Source: Asterias rubens (Eukaryota; Echinodermata; Asteroidea; Forcipulatida; Asteriidae). Taken from it: a DNA stretch of 64,000 nucleotides. Positions 1-28,999 of this stretch are shown piece after piece. The position numbers were made by a program, and so were the translations under genes. The notes under the pieces are model-generated. The model did no database searches and was not told the origin of the DNA. It saw only the letters and a program-made list of their open reading frames with translations. Numbering within the stretch: position 1 is the stretch's first letter; each line of letters opens with the position of its first letter. The stretch covers positions 15,684,151-15,748,150 of the forward strand of contig NC_047067.1 in the NCBI RefSeq assembly GCF_902459465.1. Direction: 5' to 3'.

Positions 1-6
1 GGGTTT

Positions 7-131
7 GATTTCACAAAGAGTTACATTAGGACTAGTCCTAGGAGATATTAAAAACTTAAGGCTAGTCCCTAGATGTTCTGAGTAACTCGTCCCAACTCTA
101 GATAAGACTAGTCTTAACTCTTTGTGAAATC
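7..131. repeat. Short MITE-like inverted repeat, GATTTCAC ends
   Basis: The ends are inverted copies: GATTTCACAAAGAGTTA on the left and the reverse complement (AACTCTTTGTGAAATC) on the right, with CTAGTC-rich sequence between them. A related element with similar GATTTCAC and GTGAAATC ends lies at 32366-32481. No coding capacity is seen. This looks like a small non-autonomous DNA element in an intron of the KCP gene; the family is not one I can name. Confidence 0.55.
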
Positions 132-195
132 CTCCCCAGGGATCACACCCAAGTTTACGATGCAACCTTGGAAGCAGCAGGAGAGGGATCACATT

Positions 196-945
196 AAGGG
201 TCACAGGTCACAGGTCACAGCTTCAAATCCTGTTGTAGTTTCATTATTCTCCATCAACTCAAATTTACTTAGGAAGTTTACCCACAGTCAGTTTCCTTTG
301 TATTTAATTCTTTTATAATTAAGGGTCACAGGTCACAGGTCACAGGTTCAAATCCTGTTGTAGTTTCATTATTCTCCATCAACTCAAATTTACTTAAGAA
401 GTTTACCCACAGTCAGTTTCCTTTGTATTTAATTCTTTTATAATTAAGGGTCACAGGTCACAGGTCACAGCTTCAAATCCTGTTGTAGTTTCATTATTCT
501 CCATCAACTCAAATTTACTTAGGAAGTTTACCCACAGTCAGTTTCCTTTGTATTTAATTCTTTTATAATTAAGGGTCACAGGTCACAGGTCACAGGTTCA
601 AATCCTGTTGTAGTTTCATTATTCTCCATCAACTCAAATTTACTTAGGAAGTTTACCCACAGTCAGTTTCCTTTGTATTTAATTCTTTTATAATTAAGGG
701 TCACAGGTCACAGGTCACAGGTTCAAATCATGTTGTAGTTTCATTATTCTCCATCAACTCAAATTTACTTAAGAAGTTTACCCACAGTCAGTTTCCTTTG
801 TATTTAATTCTTTTATAATTAAGGGTCACAGGTCACAGGTCACAGGTTCAAATCCTGTTGTAGTTTCATTATTCTCCATCAACTCAAATTTACTTAGGAA
901 GTTTACCCACAGTCAGTTTCCTTTGTATTTAATTCTTTTATAATT
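196..945 (+). repeat. Six tandem copies of a 125-bp unit with triple AGGTCA-type half-sites
   Basis: Units start at 196, 321, 446, 571, 696 and 821, so the period is exactly 125 bp, and the copies differ by only a few substitutions. Each opens with GGGTCA-C-AGGTCA-C-AGGTCA, followed by a common segment ending TTAATTCTTTTATAATT. The part resembling GTTTACCCACAGTCAGTTTCC recalls the tail of the tRNA-SINE-like element at 42025-42450, so the unit probably arose from that element. It lies in a KCP intron. Confidence 0.92.
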
Positions 946-1106
946 GGTTTCCACTCAAATCAGTAGAAATGAATGTTTTGATACCAATTAATACTTGTGA
1001 CATCATAACAAACCAGAATAACAGATACATTGATGTCATTACAGCATTGTGTTGACATTGAACATGTTGTTATTATCATGTCTTGACTATATCTGTGTTT
1101 ATGCAG

Positions 1107-18406
<17,300 letters not shown>

Positions 18407-19254
18407 CAACATTCATGGTTGAGTGTTTCTTGTGGATGTGTTTTTTCAAACTTAAATCAAGTAGTCAAAGTATAATTAGTTTTTTAGAACTTGCATTTGC
18501 CAGAAATTTTTTCTAGAATCGTGTGAGCTTTGACTGCAGTCAGATTAAATTATATAAAATTTAAATTTCGATGTAAATTTCATCATCAAGTTATGTTCAG
18601 TTTCTGAATTTTTTTTGCTTTCATTTCTGTGTTGCATACTGGACAATCCTATTTAGTTGATACATGTCAGTTGTTATTTAGACTGTGTTGAAGCTCATGC
18701 ATAATATCATGATATGGCATTTTTTTATTTTTATTTTTTATTTTTTAAATTAGCCTTGTAAATTTCACCATCTCCGAAAGCTTTTGGAGCAAAGATTTCT
18801 TATATCACTCAGAGCTTTAAAATACTAGTTGCGCAGTGTGTTTAAAAAATAACAACAGCATACTGAGCAATGTTTTTTGTATTTCTGTATCAACTTATAA
18901 AAGTTGCCAATCTCCTTGTAACTGGTTCTTTTTATAACTCTCTGAAATGTTGTGTTGTGTTTTCCTGATGCTGCACCATGTCTTTATACTAGTTGACCCT
19001 TTTTCTGATGTTTTGTCCTACCCTTGTTGACGTAACGTGTTGACGTGTTGACGGTCTGTCTTAAGATGTCTGAGAGTTTAACACAAATGGTGCTGATGTT
19101 GATAGGCAGAAGTTTTTATAATAATGTATTGTGAAGGTTGAACAATTTGGATTTTCAAATATATATATTTTATATATACTTTTAAACATATTTATGTCAA
19201 GGTATTTTTACTCCAAATGAGCACATCATTCAAAACCATCAAAGTATTTGTAAG

Positions 19255-19600
19255 GGTCTGGGTACTTTGTTTATGACACAAAACACATTGTCTACAGATT
19301 CACATTAAACTTACACAGTTTGAAGATAATGATGATAGAAAACTTTCTTCAAATATTACTTGCTTGGGTGCTGTAGTTTTTTAGAAATGAGTAAAACAAT
19401 GTCATGAAAATAATTTTCATCTCAGAAGACAAACATTATTTTAGCATGTAAATTGTATTTTCATGACATTGTTTGACTCATTTCTCAAAAACCTACAGCA
19501 CCTCAGCAAGTAACATTTTAAGGTAAGCTTTCTACCACCATTATCTGTTTAGTGTAAATATATGGACATTGTGTTTCGTGTTTGAAAAAGTACCAAAATC
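19255..19600. repeat. Foldback element, family 2
   Basis: The left half (TTGTCTACAGATTCACATTA ... TTACTTGCTTGGGTGCTGTA, GAGTAAAACAATGTCATGAA) is the imperfect reverse complement of the right half (CATGACATTGTTTGACTCAT ... CAGCACCTCAGCAAGTAACA). The hinge is near 19425-19440. A sister copy is at 53005-53290. Confidence 0.75.
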
Positions 19601-19774
19601 CTTTAAGGAAAAAGCTAATTAAAACTGCTTACAAGCAATTAGTTTATTGCACAATTTGTTTGTATTTAAAAATAGGAACCTTATGTGATTCATGAAGTAG
19701 GACAAAATGGCACTGCATAGTCTTCATTAAACGAAATATCATATAAAATACTTTGAATACATTGACAACTCCTA

Positions 19775-20455
19775 TGCCACTGGACACTTTTGGTAATTTT
19801 CAAAGACCAGTATTCTGACTTGGTGTATCCTATAACAAATGCATGAAATGAAAAATCTGTGAAAATTTTGACTCATTGGTCATCAAAGTTGCAAGAGAAT
19901 AATGAAAGAGAATGCACAATGCTTTCAGATTTCTAAACAAATATTAAAAGACTTCAAGTCTGAACCCTTTATAGTTCAGAGGGAGCCGTTTCTCACAAAG
20001 TGTTATACTACCAACAGCTCTCCATTGCTTGTTACCATAGGTTTTCTCGGTCAAATTTTGCAAATATGCAGTCAATTTCATTTTCATGTGTTCGAATTAG
20101 AGCTGTTTTGCCTCTCTAGTTGTTACTGCGTTTCAAATTCAGAAATTGGACATTCAGTTTTGTTTGAGTCGAGTCAAATTACTTTAGCACTAGGTTCAGT
20201 TTAGCGTATCGTCATTCTTGACACACAGACCTCAAGAAGCATCTGCGAATTTGAATGCTGCTTTGATGAATTGTTAAATTGAAAGGTTATTTTTTTAAAT
20301 CGAATGACGCAACATTACATTTGACTAATCATAAAACGAAATCGAATGACCCTTTTCAGTAGCATTTGATTTCGCGCGAAATAGAATAGCTTGGTGGTTA
20401 AATTGGTTGCTCATTCGCCGAAATTGGCAGAGAAAACTAATAGTTTCCAGTGCCT
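19775..20455 (+). mobile_element. Long or composite family-1 MITE copy
   Basis: The left end (GCCACTGGACACTTTTGG, then GTCATCAAAGTTGCAAGAGA) and right end (AATAGTTTCCAGTGCCT followed by TTAA at 20456-20459) belong to family 1. The middle, from about 20045 to 20400, is unrelated to the 380-bp copies, giving 681 bp. It is either an insertion or the end of a longer parental element. Confidence 0.5.
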
Positions 20456-21942
20456 TTAAAAATAACTGGAACTATCTTTTGTTTAAAAAAGTCCAGTATA
20501 TATTTATATATCGTTCATTCCACTTTTCACAGACCACTACAAACTTTCCAACTGCATAGGTAATCATTTGATATTAAACACTCATCTAAAAATGTATTTT
20601 TTAGACCTTTCCTGTATTGATTTGAAATATTTTGTTTACTTATTTGATAAAACCATCATGGTGCTACATTTTCGTTTATAGTACTTATTATATTTGCTGC
20701 ATCTTAGAGCAGTCAGGATAGGAAGTTATAGTTATTATATGTAGTTTATATTTTCGATTGATTGAATAAAAAGAGAAATCTTTTCATTTTTCCCCCCTTC
20801 AAATTGTGAAGATGTTAAAGATGTAACATTAAGCTTCAAGATTGATAGGAACGTCTGGGGTATCTCGGTAAAGAAAAATAACAAAAACTTAAATACTATC
20901 ACTTTGTCCCAAAACACATCTTGTACATACAAACAATCTGATGATAATGGTTACTCTCTATGGTATTGTCACCGTTTATGAAAAGTTGATTATTATGTTC
21001 TTTGAAATCCATATTTATTCTCAGTAAACCCAGAGTGCTTGTATTTGTCTAGGAATTAAACAGTATTATAATATATTCTTTTGATATTTAAAGGTAGAGT
21101 CATTGTTTGTTTGTGTCAACTCAACGTAATGCTGATTTATAGACCGAATCATCAAGAAAGATACAATAAATGTCACTTGTGAAAGTTTCAGTTGAATATT
21201 GTTCCAACTTGATTCAATTCAATACCATTAAATTTATTTATTTCATCACAGTTTACGAGTAAAAAGTGAAAATTGTTTTGCATTAATACATTCGAATTTA
21301 ATACTAATTACAAAATAAAAACATTACATTTTAAAAACACATGAATTAATTACAAAAATTTACTTATAAACAATAACATGTAGCCCATTCACTTTTATTG
21401 ATTAAAACAAAAACTAAGTTACCTTATGGAACGTGAGTTAAAAAGATGAATAGCACTGGGTAAAAAGATAGTCTGAATCGGTTTGTGCGAGTAGAAAGAG
21501 AACTTCTGAGAAAACAGAAAAACACTGACCATAATATTTTCATCAGGAAGGTCGAATCTATGCACTTTTAGCGAGGTGACAGCGGGTACCCACCACAGCT
21601 ATGACTTGATTTAAGTCTGAGATTGAGGTTATGCGTGGTGTGGATAAAAGGGAAGAAAGTATGAACAAATAGTAAACTTACTTACGGGTACAACCATGTA
21701 AATCTCTTTTGTAGGAGTGTTGGCTTGTAACATAGCCGGTTTGGTATCGACGTTTCGAACCAGTTTACGGGTCTAGTGATACCCTTTTGTGATTCCTTAT
21801 AAAAACTGCACAATAAAAGGGTAGGCCTACAGTAGGATCCATATAAATGTACCTTTGACCTCACATCATTTCATATTGAGATTCACGGTCAAATCCTACG
21901 TTTATGTTACATATATAACACCATTACATGCCTGTGCATGTA

Positions 21943-22959
21943 AACTGCTCACAAAAAGTAAGGAAACTTTTTTTATTCCAGTATATTTGTTATTATTTAA
22001 TACTCTCTTTGCATATGGTATATATCATTGCAAAGCTGCACTGTTCCTCTTTAAAGTTATACCACATTTGCAATGATTACATGTTGATGGACTTGGCTAC
22101 ACGAATAACAATGAGGCAAATTCATAAATCAAATGTGCCAAAATTACCGTTGCTCAATAATCGAACCGATCAAGCTTTTCAGAACCATTAATGATTTACA
22201 AAAAACACCTTGTTTGATGGGTATTTGCAAGACGATATTCTACAGCCGAATGCAGTCCCATATTTGCAGACTCTTGGACCAAATGCCATCTTTCAAGATG
22301 ACAACGCTCGCCCCTATCGAGCCCGACTGGTGACTGACTACCTGAAAAATGTTGGGGTGCACCGGATGGATTGGCCCCCTAACAGTCCAGACCTGAATCC
22401 CATGGAACATCTGTGGGACCAGCTTGGCCTCGCTGTCCGCGCCAGAACCACCAACACGTCAACTGTGGCTGACCTAACCAGGTTGCTTAGAATGGAACGC
22501 CATCCCTCATCATCAGCGCATCACAAGACTTGTGTGCAGCATGAGAAGAAGGTGCCAGGCTGTCATCAACGCCTTCGGATCATCCACTTGTTAATGAATT
22601 TTTTTGTATCAATAAAGTGTATTAAGATCCGTAAGTTGTCTTGCTCTATACCAAATTTCTTGTCTCAATAAAGTGGATTAAGATCAGCAAGTTGTCTTGC
22701 TTGTTTGAGTTACAGTGTCAATTTGATTGTTCTCCCAGTATAAACACAAAATTGCTAATTTTGGCACATTTGATTTGTGACTTTGTCTCATTCTCATTAA
22801 CGTGGTCAAGTCCAGCAACATGTAATCATTGCAATTGTGGTATCATTTTAAAGAGGAACAGTTCAGCTTTGCAATGATATATACCATATACAAAGAGAGT
22901 ATTAAATAATAACAAATATACTGGATTGAAAAAAGTTTCCTTACTTTTTGTGAGCAGGG
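21943..22959 (+). mobile_element. Tc1-like DNA transposon with long inverted repeats, internally deleted
   Basis: TA dinucleotides flank the element (21941-21942 and 22960-22961). Terminal inverted repeats of about 200 bp start CTGCTCACAAAAAGTAAGG and occupy about 21943-22150 and 22750-22959. Between them lies only the carboxyl half of a Tc1-type transposase. At about 1.0 kb it is shorter than a full Tc1 element. Confidence 0.85.
22210..22594 (+). pseudogene. Tc1-like transposase remnant (DDE carboxyl half, frameshifted)
   Basis: Tc1/mariner transposase cuts and pastes the element at TA sites. The visible part begins mid-protein and includes AIFQDDNARPYRARLVTDYL and DWPPNSPDLNPMEHLWDQLG, the DDE-domain signature with the second Asp and the glutamate of NPMEHLWD. 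Near 22490 the reading frame shifts; the remainder (INAF, then a stop at 22592) is in the next frame. The helix-turn-helix amino half is missing, so it cannot act by itself. Confidence 0.85.
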
Positions 22960-22962
22960 TAC

Positions 22963-23600
22963 ATACAAATGCACTCTGCATGCAGAAGACCCAAAGTGCA
23001 CCTGACAAACATCATCTCGGACCAATCAAAACACAGAATATGGAAAGCTTTACATCACTGCAAGTTTCTCCAACGAAATCATTGTATCCAATGAAATCAT
23101 TGGAAGCGTGTAGACTAGTGCCAGTCAGTCTAGGCCTGCAGGTGCACTTTATGTATAAGCATGGAATTCGTAAGACAATAGTTGTTGTTTTTAGTCTGTT
23201 AGTGGTATATTGGCCATGAGGCTTGTTACACTTTGGTAATCTATATTGTTTTTAGTCTTTTAGTGGTATCTTGACCATGATGCTTGTTACACTATGGTAA
23301 TCTATAATGAATAAAACGATATAATGGTGTTAAGAAACACAAAGTGACACTTAATCAATGGACATCTGCGTCCTTCAAAAAACTATAACAACTCGGTTGC
23401 AATATCCTCACTACCACCTCGAGGTGTCAAACCATTCTATGTTAATCATTACCCCCATTCCATACCCCTTAGTCTATGAATACCCATACAACCAGAATTT
23501 ACCTGTGGGGAGGGTTTTTTATTTACAGTAGTCTCAAGCTAGTCTCATCATTTATTCTCGTAGTCGCAGACTGAGTGAAGCCAGACTCTACAAGAGCAGT
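22963..23600. other. Spacer upstream of the lectin gene
   Basis: No exon is recognised. An imperfect two-copy repeat of about 67 bp lies at 23179-23310 (GTTTTTAGTCTGTTAGTGGT ... GCTTGTTACACTTTGGTAAT). A TTTTTTATTTA stretch near 23515 could act as a TATA-like element about 100 bp before the lectin ATG; this is weak. Confidence 0.4.
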
Positions 23601-23623
23601 AACACTGTCACTACTTATCAACA

Positions 23624-24890
23624 ATGGCCGGGAAAAAGTTGGTGTTCGTAGCCGTGCTTCTGTGCATAGGCATGCGATGTGAAGCCAGGTGTACTGCTGG
23701 GGAGTGCCCGCTGCAAGGATGGGTGAAATTCGGCAGCAATTCGTGCATTAAGGTATAATTGCGTTTAACTTAATCGTTTATAATCCCATTGTAGTGAACA
23801 CGATTTGGGTAATTAAATAAACTATTCAAACTTGTTGTGAAATCACATTTCTGGGTTTTTGTTTCCAGTTATAGGCTTCGTATTATAATAAAAGTGTGCA
23901 TTGGACAACAAACTCACATAGGATGACTTCTTCTGATCTTGACTAAATACTGTTCAAACTGGAAGTTGAAGTTTTATACTGGAAACAAATCTAGCCCCTG
24001 TAAAAGGCCTTCTATATGTTTTGTAGTTGGCAAATATGAATGTAATTTGTTTTGTAATTTCATTTCTATATTAATACAGTGTAATTATAGTAATAATAGT
24101 AACCCCACTTGGGATTACTATAGGCCTAATGTTTGAGTAATATTTTTAAAGGGACACATGGTCGGAACGAATAGGCCCTACTACTTATTAAAGCGATAAT
24201 ATTATTATACTCACAAAAATGGGTTGTATGGGAAGACACTGATTCCGGATAGTGTGTCCGAGCTATTTCCAGTTTAGTGTAACCCGGATTCGGTGTAAAA
24301 CTTACCCCCAAAACTATAACAAAAATATGGTGAATCTAAGTGAAATTTCCATTTTAACTATTTTCCGGCTGAGCCCGATCCAGTAATGCATCAGACCATC
24401 TCGGACCTCAGCCTGGGGTCACTTTTCTGCTAAAGTGGCCTGTGGAACTTTTTGTAGAATTGTGTTGTTGTTCCTATTGTATGGTTCGTTACTAACAAAA
24501 GATATCCTCCCACAGATGTATCCTACCTTGATGAAGAACTGGGCGGAAGCAGAGGCAATCTGCCGGGTGATAGGGAGGGGATCCCACCTAGTCCGAATCA
24601 ACAGCGACGAGGAGAGTTTGGCTATCAAACGTGAATTAGACTCGCTGGGTTTGCAAACCAGGTATCTCTGGATTGGACTGAATGATATTGAGCAAGAGTT
24701 GAACAGGACCTGGGTTGGGCACAAGTACGAACAGAACATGTACCAAAGTATCGACAGTTGGTTTCAAGGTCAGACTGACCCGGGGTCTAATTGTGGATGT
24801 TGGTCTATAAGCAATCCCACGGTCTGGTCGTTTCAACGCTGTACTGAACAATTTGGTTTTGTTTGCCAGCAGCCCCTTGCTCAGTTGTAG
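23624..24890 (+). CDS. Secreted single-domain C-type lectin, two exons
   Basis: Exons 23624-23752 and 24516-24890 join in phase 0 to give 167 residues. The amino end (MAGKKLVFVAVLLCIGMRCEA) is a signal peptide, so the protein is probably secreted. One C-type lectin-like domain follows: CPLQGWVKF..SNSCIK, NWAEAEAIC, HLVRINSDEES, the hallmark YLWIGLND, NCGCWS and FGFVCQ. The usual calcium/sugar motifs are altered: the EPN/QPD position reads near GQTDPG, and WND is replaced by WSFQRC. A calcium-independent or non-carbohydrate ligand is therefore possible. Such small lectins often act in immunity or adhesion in marine invertebrates; the role here is not shown. Donor AAG/gtataa and acceptor cctcccacag/ATG are sound. 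Confidence 0.88.
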
Positions 24891-25133
24891 TAGTCAAAGT
24901 GAGATTCGCACCAGTTGCATAAACGCTAAGCTGTCACCATTATTCATGAACTAAGACGTCATGGGTGTCAACACTTAAATTTTAGTGGTTTGTAAAATCG
25001 GCGTCTGAAAGCTAGGTCTGGGGTGGTATTCGAACTAGGGACCACTCAGGTAGAAGGCAGTGAAAGAAACCACTTACATAATATACTAAAATGTACACAC
25101 AAACGTTCACAGAGCATGTATTGTGTCTAGGAG

Positions 25134-25139
25134 ATTAAA
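25134..25139 (+). promoter_or_regulatory. Candidate polyadenylation signal of the lectin gene
   Basis: ATTAAA lies 244 bp after the lectin stop, with a GT/T-rich tract (TATGTGTTTTTTTTT) about 25 bp downstream, which is the expected arrangement. No other hexamer is closer. Confidence 0.35.
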
Positions 25140-25660
25140 AACAGATTATAAAATGTAAGGTTATATGTGTTTTTTTTTTATTTTTTTTTATTTACTGTTT
25201 ACATTGTTGTCAGTCAGTTTGCTAAAATTTTCCGAAATATAAGAAAACGAGCATCACCATCAAACTAAAATGGTACACATTTACATCTAATCGTTCCAGC
25301 TTTTCTGTATAGGATTTACCTATAGGTCAGCTGAAAGTTCAATGGATGAGTCCTAGGGAAGTTCTGAAGTATATTCGTTGTTAAAAAACTTGTAAATATT
25401 AAAAGGATTGAGTTTGAATTTGTCTTGGGTTTCAGAGATTTCACTCTCATGGACCTGGGGGTAAACTGCATTTACTTCGTGCAAATGAGCCCACATCTTC
25501 CTACTTAAACTTGTTTGTGGTTAATTCACTTTTGCACAAAAACAACAAATTATCTGGCTAAAGATGGTGGAGATTTAATTTAACCTACAATATGTTAGAA
25601 AAGGTAGAGGATTACTAAGACAAGCATGAGCTCATCGAGTTGTTACTAACGCTCAACACA

Positions 25661-25920
25661 AGGCCCACTTATAGAGCTGCTAACCGTGAGACTTCTTCTT
25701 GCGCTGCTAACCGTAAGAACACGAAAAGGCGTGCTAACTTTTTAGTGGTGCTTACAGAACGAAAATAAATGACGTCACAATGCAAATCCATGGTGAATGC
25801 GCAATATGACCGCATAATTATTCTGCTAACCTGTAAAATACGCCTATACCTTAGCAAATTTGTCTGATACAGTAAGCACGACAAATTGCTTATCGTTAAG
25901 CAGCGCTATGAAATTGGGCC
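25661..25920. mobile_element. MITE family with GGGCCCAATTTCATAGAGCT ends
   Basis: The left end GGCCCACTTATAGAGCTGCT and the right end AAGCAGCGCTATGAAATTGG then GCCC are inverted. Similar ends recur at 26114-26289 and 44215-44262, with single ends near 33446, 57605 and 61095. Confidence 0.6.
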
Positions 25921-26113
25921 CGAGTGGCTGGTCAGCCCTGCCCTACAACTCAAGTCATGACAGCCCCTTTCACACGTTTTAAAACAAAGCAAGGACAATA
26001 TCTACTACGACAATTCAATTCTGTACACCAAGAATTTACCTTACATCTTTGGTGACGAGTTGGCAAAAAGAACATGCATCGATATCAGTACCAAAGAGTG
26101 TTGTTTACCAGAG

Positions 26114-26289
26114 GGCCCAAAATTCATAGAGCTGCTTCGTCACTAAGCAGATAAGCATAACATGCTTACCAGAATAAGGGATCCAATCAAACTCACCATG
26201 TCGCATGTACAATGTGAGTGGTTTCCTGCTAAGCAGAAATATTATGTCAAGCATCTTTTCTACGTAAGCAGTTATATGAAATTGGGCCC
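26114..26289. mobile_element. MITE, GGGCCCAATTTCATAGAGCT family
   Basis: The left end GGGCCCAAAATTCATAGAGC and the right end AGCAGTTATATGAAATTGGG then CCC are inverted. It is 176 bp and non-coding. Confidence 0.65.
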
Positions 26290-26520
26290 TGGGGTATTCT
26301 TTAAAGTTTTAGGTTACATGGCCGGAAGATTGGACTTAGCCGACGTCCTAGTCACATAAGACTTATACAAACATTCCATGTTCACATTAAAAGTGATGAA
26401 ATGACAGTTTTGCGCAATTGCCTTTTTTGCCCATGAATTGCATTGTTACATGATTCCTTTAAACATTATATTTTCAAGTTTGGTATTATGACCCATAAAT
26501 ACCAAATTGAGTAGTTTCAT

Positions 26521-27028
26521 TTGATGTATCTCAACATATGCGTGCTTTCAGATGCTTTATATCGAGACTTCAAAATCTAATTCTGAGGTCTCGAAATCAA
26601 ATTCGTTGAAAATTTACTCCTTTCTCAAAAACTAAAAAAAAATGTGTTATACTATCAACAGCTTTCTATTGCTCATTACCAAGTTAGTTTATTAGCACAA
26701 AACTTTACTTGGTGACGAGTGATGGGGAGAGGTTGATGGTATAAAACTTTGTGAGAAACGGCTCCCTCTGAAGTAACATAGTTTTCGAGTAAGAAGTAAT
26801 TTTACACGAATTTGATTTCGAGACCTCAGGTTTAGAACTGGAGGTCTCGAAATCAACCATCTAAACGCACACAACTTCGTGTGACAAGGGTGTTTTTTCT
26901 TTCATTATTATCTCGCAAGTTCGATGACCGATTGAGCTCAAATTTTCACAGGTTTGTTTTATGCATATGTTGAGATACACCAACTGTGAAGGCTAGTCTT
27001 TGACAATTACCAATAGTGTCCAGTGTCT
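26521..27028. mobile_element. Two family-1 MITE copies head to head
   Basis: A forward partial copy (about 26521-26690) is followed directly by a reverse copy (about 26690-27028) that ends CAATAGTGTCCAGTGTCT then TTAA. Together they form a large potential hairpin. Confidence 0.7.
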
Positions 27029-27089
27029 TTAACATTATAGAAAATAGACAGAGCTGGGCCCAATTTCAAAGAAAATACTTCTGGCTAGA

Positions 27090-27259
27090 AGTATTTTATT
27101 TTTTTAGTGAGAAATTACCTCTTTCTCAAAATCTTTGCTACTTCAGAGGGAGCCGTTCTCACAATGTTTTATACTATCAGCAGCTCTCCAATGCTCGTTA
27201 CCAAGTCACTTTTTAAGTTAATATTTGTTTTGAGTAATTACCAAACGTGTACCTTCCCT
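27090..27259 (+). mobile_element. Family-1 MITE fragment
   Basis: The right half only: GAGAAATTACCTCTTTCTCA, CTTCAGAGGGAGCCG, and the end ACCAAACGTGTACCTTCCCT before TTAA. Confidence 0.6.
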
Positions 27260-28999
27260 TTAACGTAACTTTTTTGCCGCATCTTCTCGTCTCTTCTTCA
27301 CTGTACTGTGTTGTAATAAAGTGACGCATGCAGGTGCATGTGACAAAACGTGTTTTGTTTCATGTACTGTTGGCTTCTTATCGACAGATTATAAAGACCG
27401 GTAATGACTAGTAGGACATTTTGTTTAAATGATTAAAATCATTACGTCATTGTTGAACCTATAGATTTCCCAAACGACAATTTGTCAAACAACTTGAACA
27501 TTAATGTCATGCTCCGAGTTGTATTCAGGAGACCACGTTTGCATAACCACTGGAATGGAAGACCACGTGCGCAAGCCGAGGTGTGGCAATCGACTGCTTG
27601 GTTTCCCGTTCCAGTCGATTGGGATCACGGCTCTCCAAGCAACGAAGGTCTTGACTAAAGGCTAAGGTTTGGACGGCGTAAATGAGTATGGCGTTAATGT
27701 TGACGTCATTCTTTTTCGTTACTGTGTCCTCGTGGCCTTTTTATAATTTCGGAATGTGTGGCAGTTAAATGAGCTGGGAAAGATTGGGTGCCAGTTAAAT
27801 AGATCAAATCCATTCATCTCCAATTGTCGACTGAGTGGCATGACCTTGCACTCATTCAACTGTCAGTTTTTGTAGTGAATAGACTCAACTGTTTTTGCAA
27901 TGAAGATATACCCACACTCTGGTGGAAACCCATTATAACACCATGAGGTAGGCCTACGATCAAGTACTTCACTTTAATAAGGCTGTTATTTTCGGAACAA
28001 TTTAGTATCAAACATCAGCAATAGAGGCCCTAAAGGGAGATGGGCGACAATTATATATAGGAGAGAGGGGAGCATGCCCCCAAACAAAAACTCCTTTATC
28101 ATAAAGCTCAAGTATTAAGAACATCTCCAATTACATGTACCACGATTAGTCAATTTAAATTAAATGATTCACATTAGTTATGGTAAATCACTCTTAATAT
28201 TTGGATTGAATGCAAATACTTATGTGAATTAATGCTTTAAATATTAGCTAATTAATTTGTTAATTTAATTAAGTAACTAATCATACATAAATCATAGTTA
28301 GGAAAAGGCCTATCGTGCAAAACTGAAACTATCGTAAAATCAAATACAAGTATCAGCTAAATGACGGAATAGTTCTGAAATTGAATGTACAACGGTTGGG
28401 AATAACTAGTTAATAAAAAAATCGTTAATTTCTTCAACAGTAAAGATTAATTAAAATGACATCTTACGTCTGTATCGAAAGTTGGTGTGTTCAGAGCGCC
28501 TTCTCCAAAGGATGGTCCACGCATCCAAAAGATAGTCATCATTTCAGTGGGCCTCCCAAGAGGAAAACAAAACTACAACAAACGGCCCAGGGACATGTCG
28601 GACAAATAAACGTGTATAAAACAAGGCAACAAGTGCATTCTTTTAAAAAACACGATATTTCAGGCGGAAACGTTTTTTTATCCCTGAAGACTTGAAACTA
28701 ATCAATATTTGTTTTGATAATTAACTAAAATGTACTTAAACAGTATAGTTCAGAACTCGTCTAGAACTAAACAAATGTGTATTCTGCACTGTTTGTCATC
28801 AATGTATTTCTGAGCATAATTGACCTAGTAACAACTTTCAATCCGTCCCAACTTGCAATTGTCACAACTGTATTGTTGGACGCTTCAACTTGACCACTCA
28901 AGTGGAACACCGATGTCAATGAGAGCCCATCCTCTTTCCCGTAAAGCCAGATTAACATAAACAAATTTCACTCATTCGGGCAACGGGAGTCGAAACAAA

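Larger units (their letters stand above)
18407..21940. other. KCP 3' UTR and downstream spacer
   Basis: AT-rich sequence follows the KCP stop. Possible polyadenylation hexamers are AATAAA at 20765-20770 and 21165-21170, but none is clearly favoured. It holds the foldback copy at 19255-19600 and the long MITE-like segment at 19775-20455. The rest shows nothing recognisable. Confidence 0.35.
24891..28999. other. Repeat-rich spacer between lectin and HNMT
   Basis: Contains GGGCCC-ended MITEs (25661-25920, 26114-26289) and three pieces of family-1 MITE (26521-27259). The part from 27300 to 28990 shows no convincing exon and would include the HNMT promoter. An ORF at 28456-28695 lacks similarity and is not called. 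Confidence 0.4.

Noticed and set aside
28456..28695. 79-codon ORF upstream of HNMT
   Set aside because: No recognisable domain or splice context; likely chance in the promoter region.
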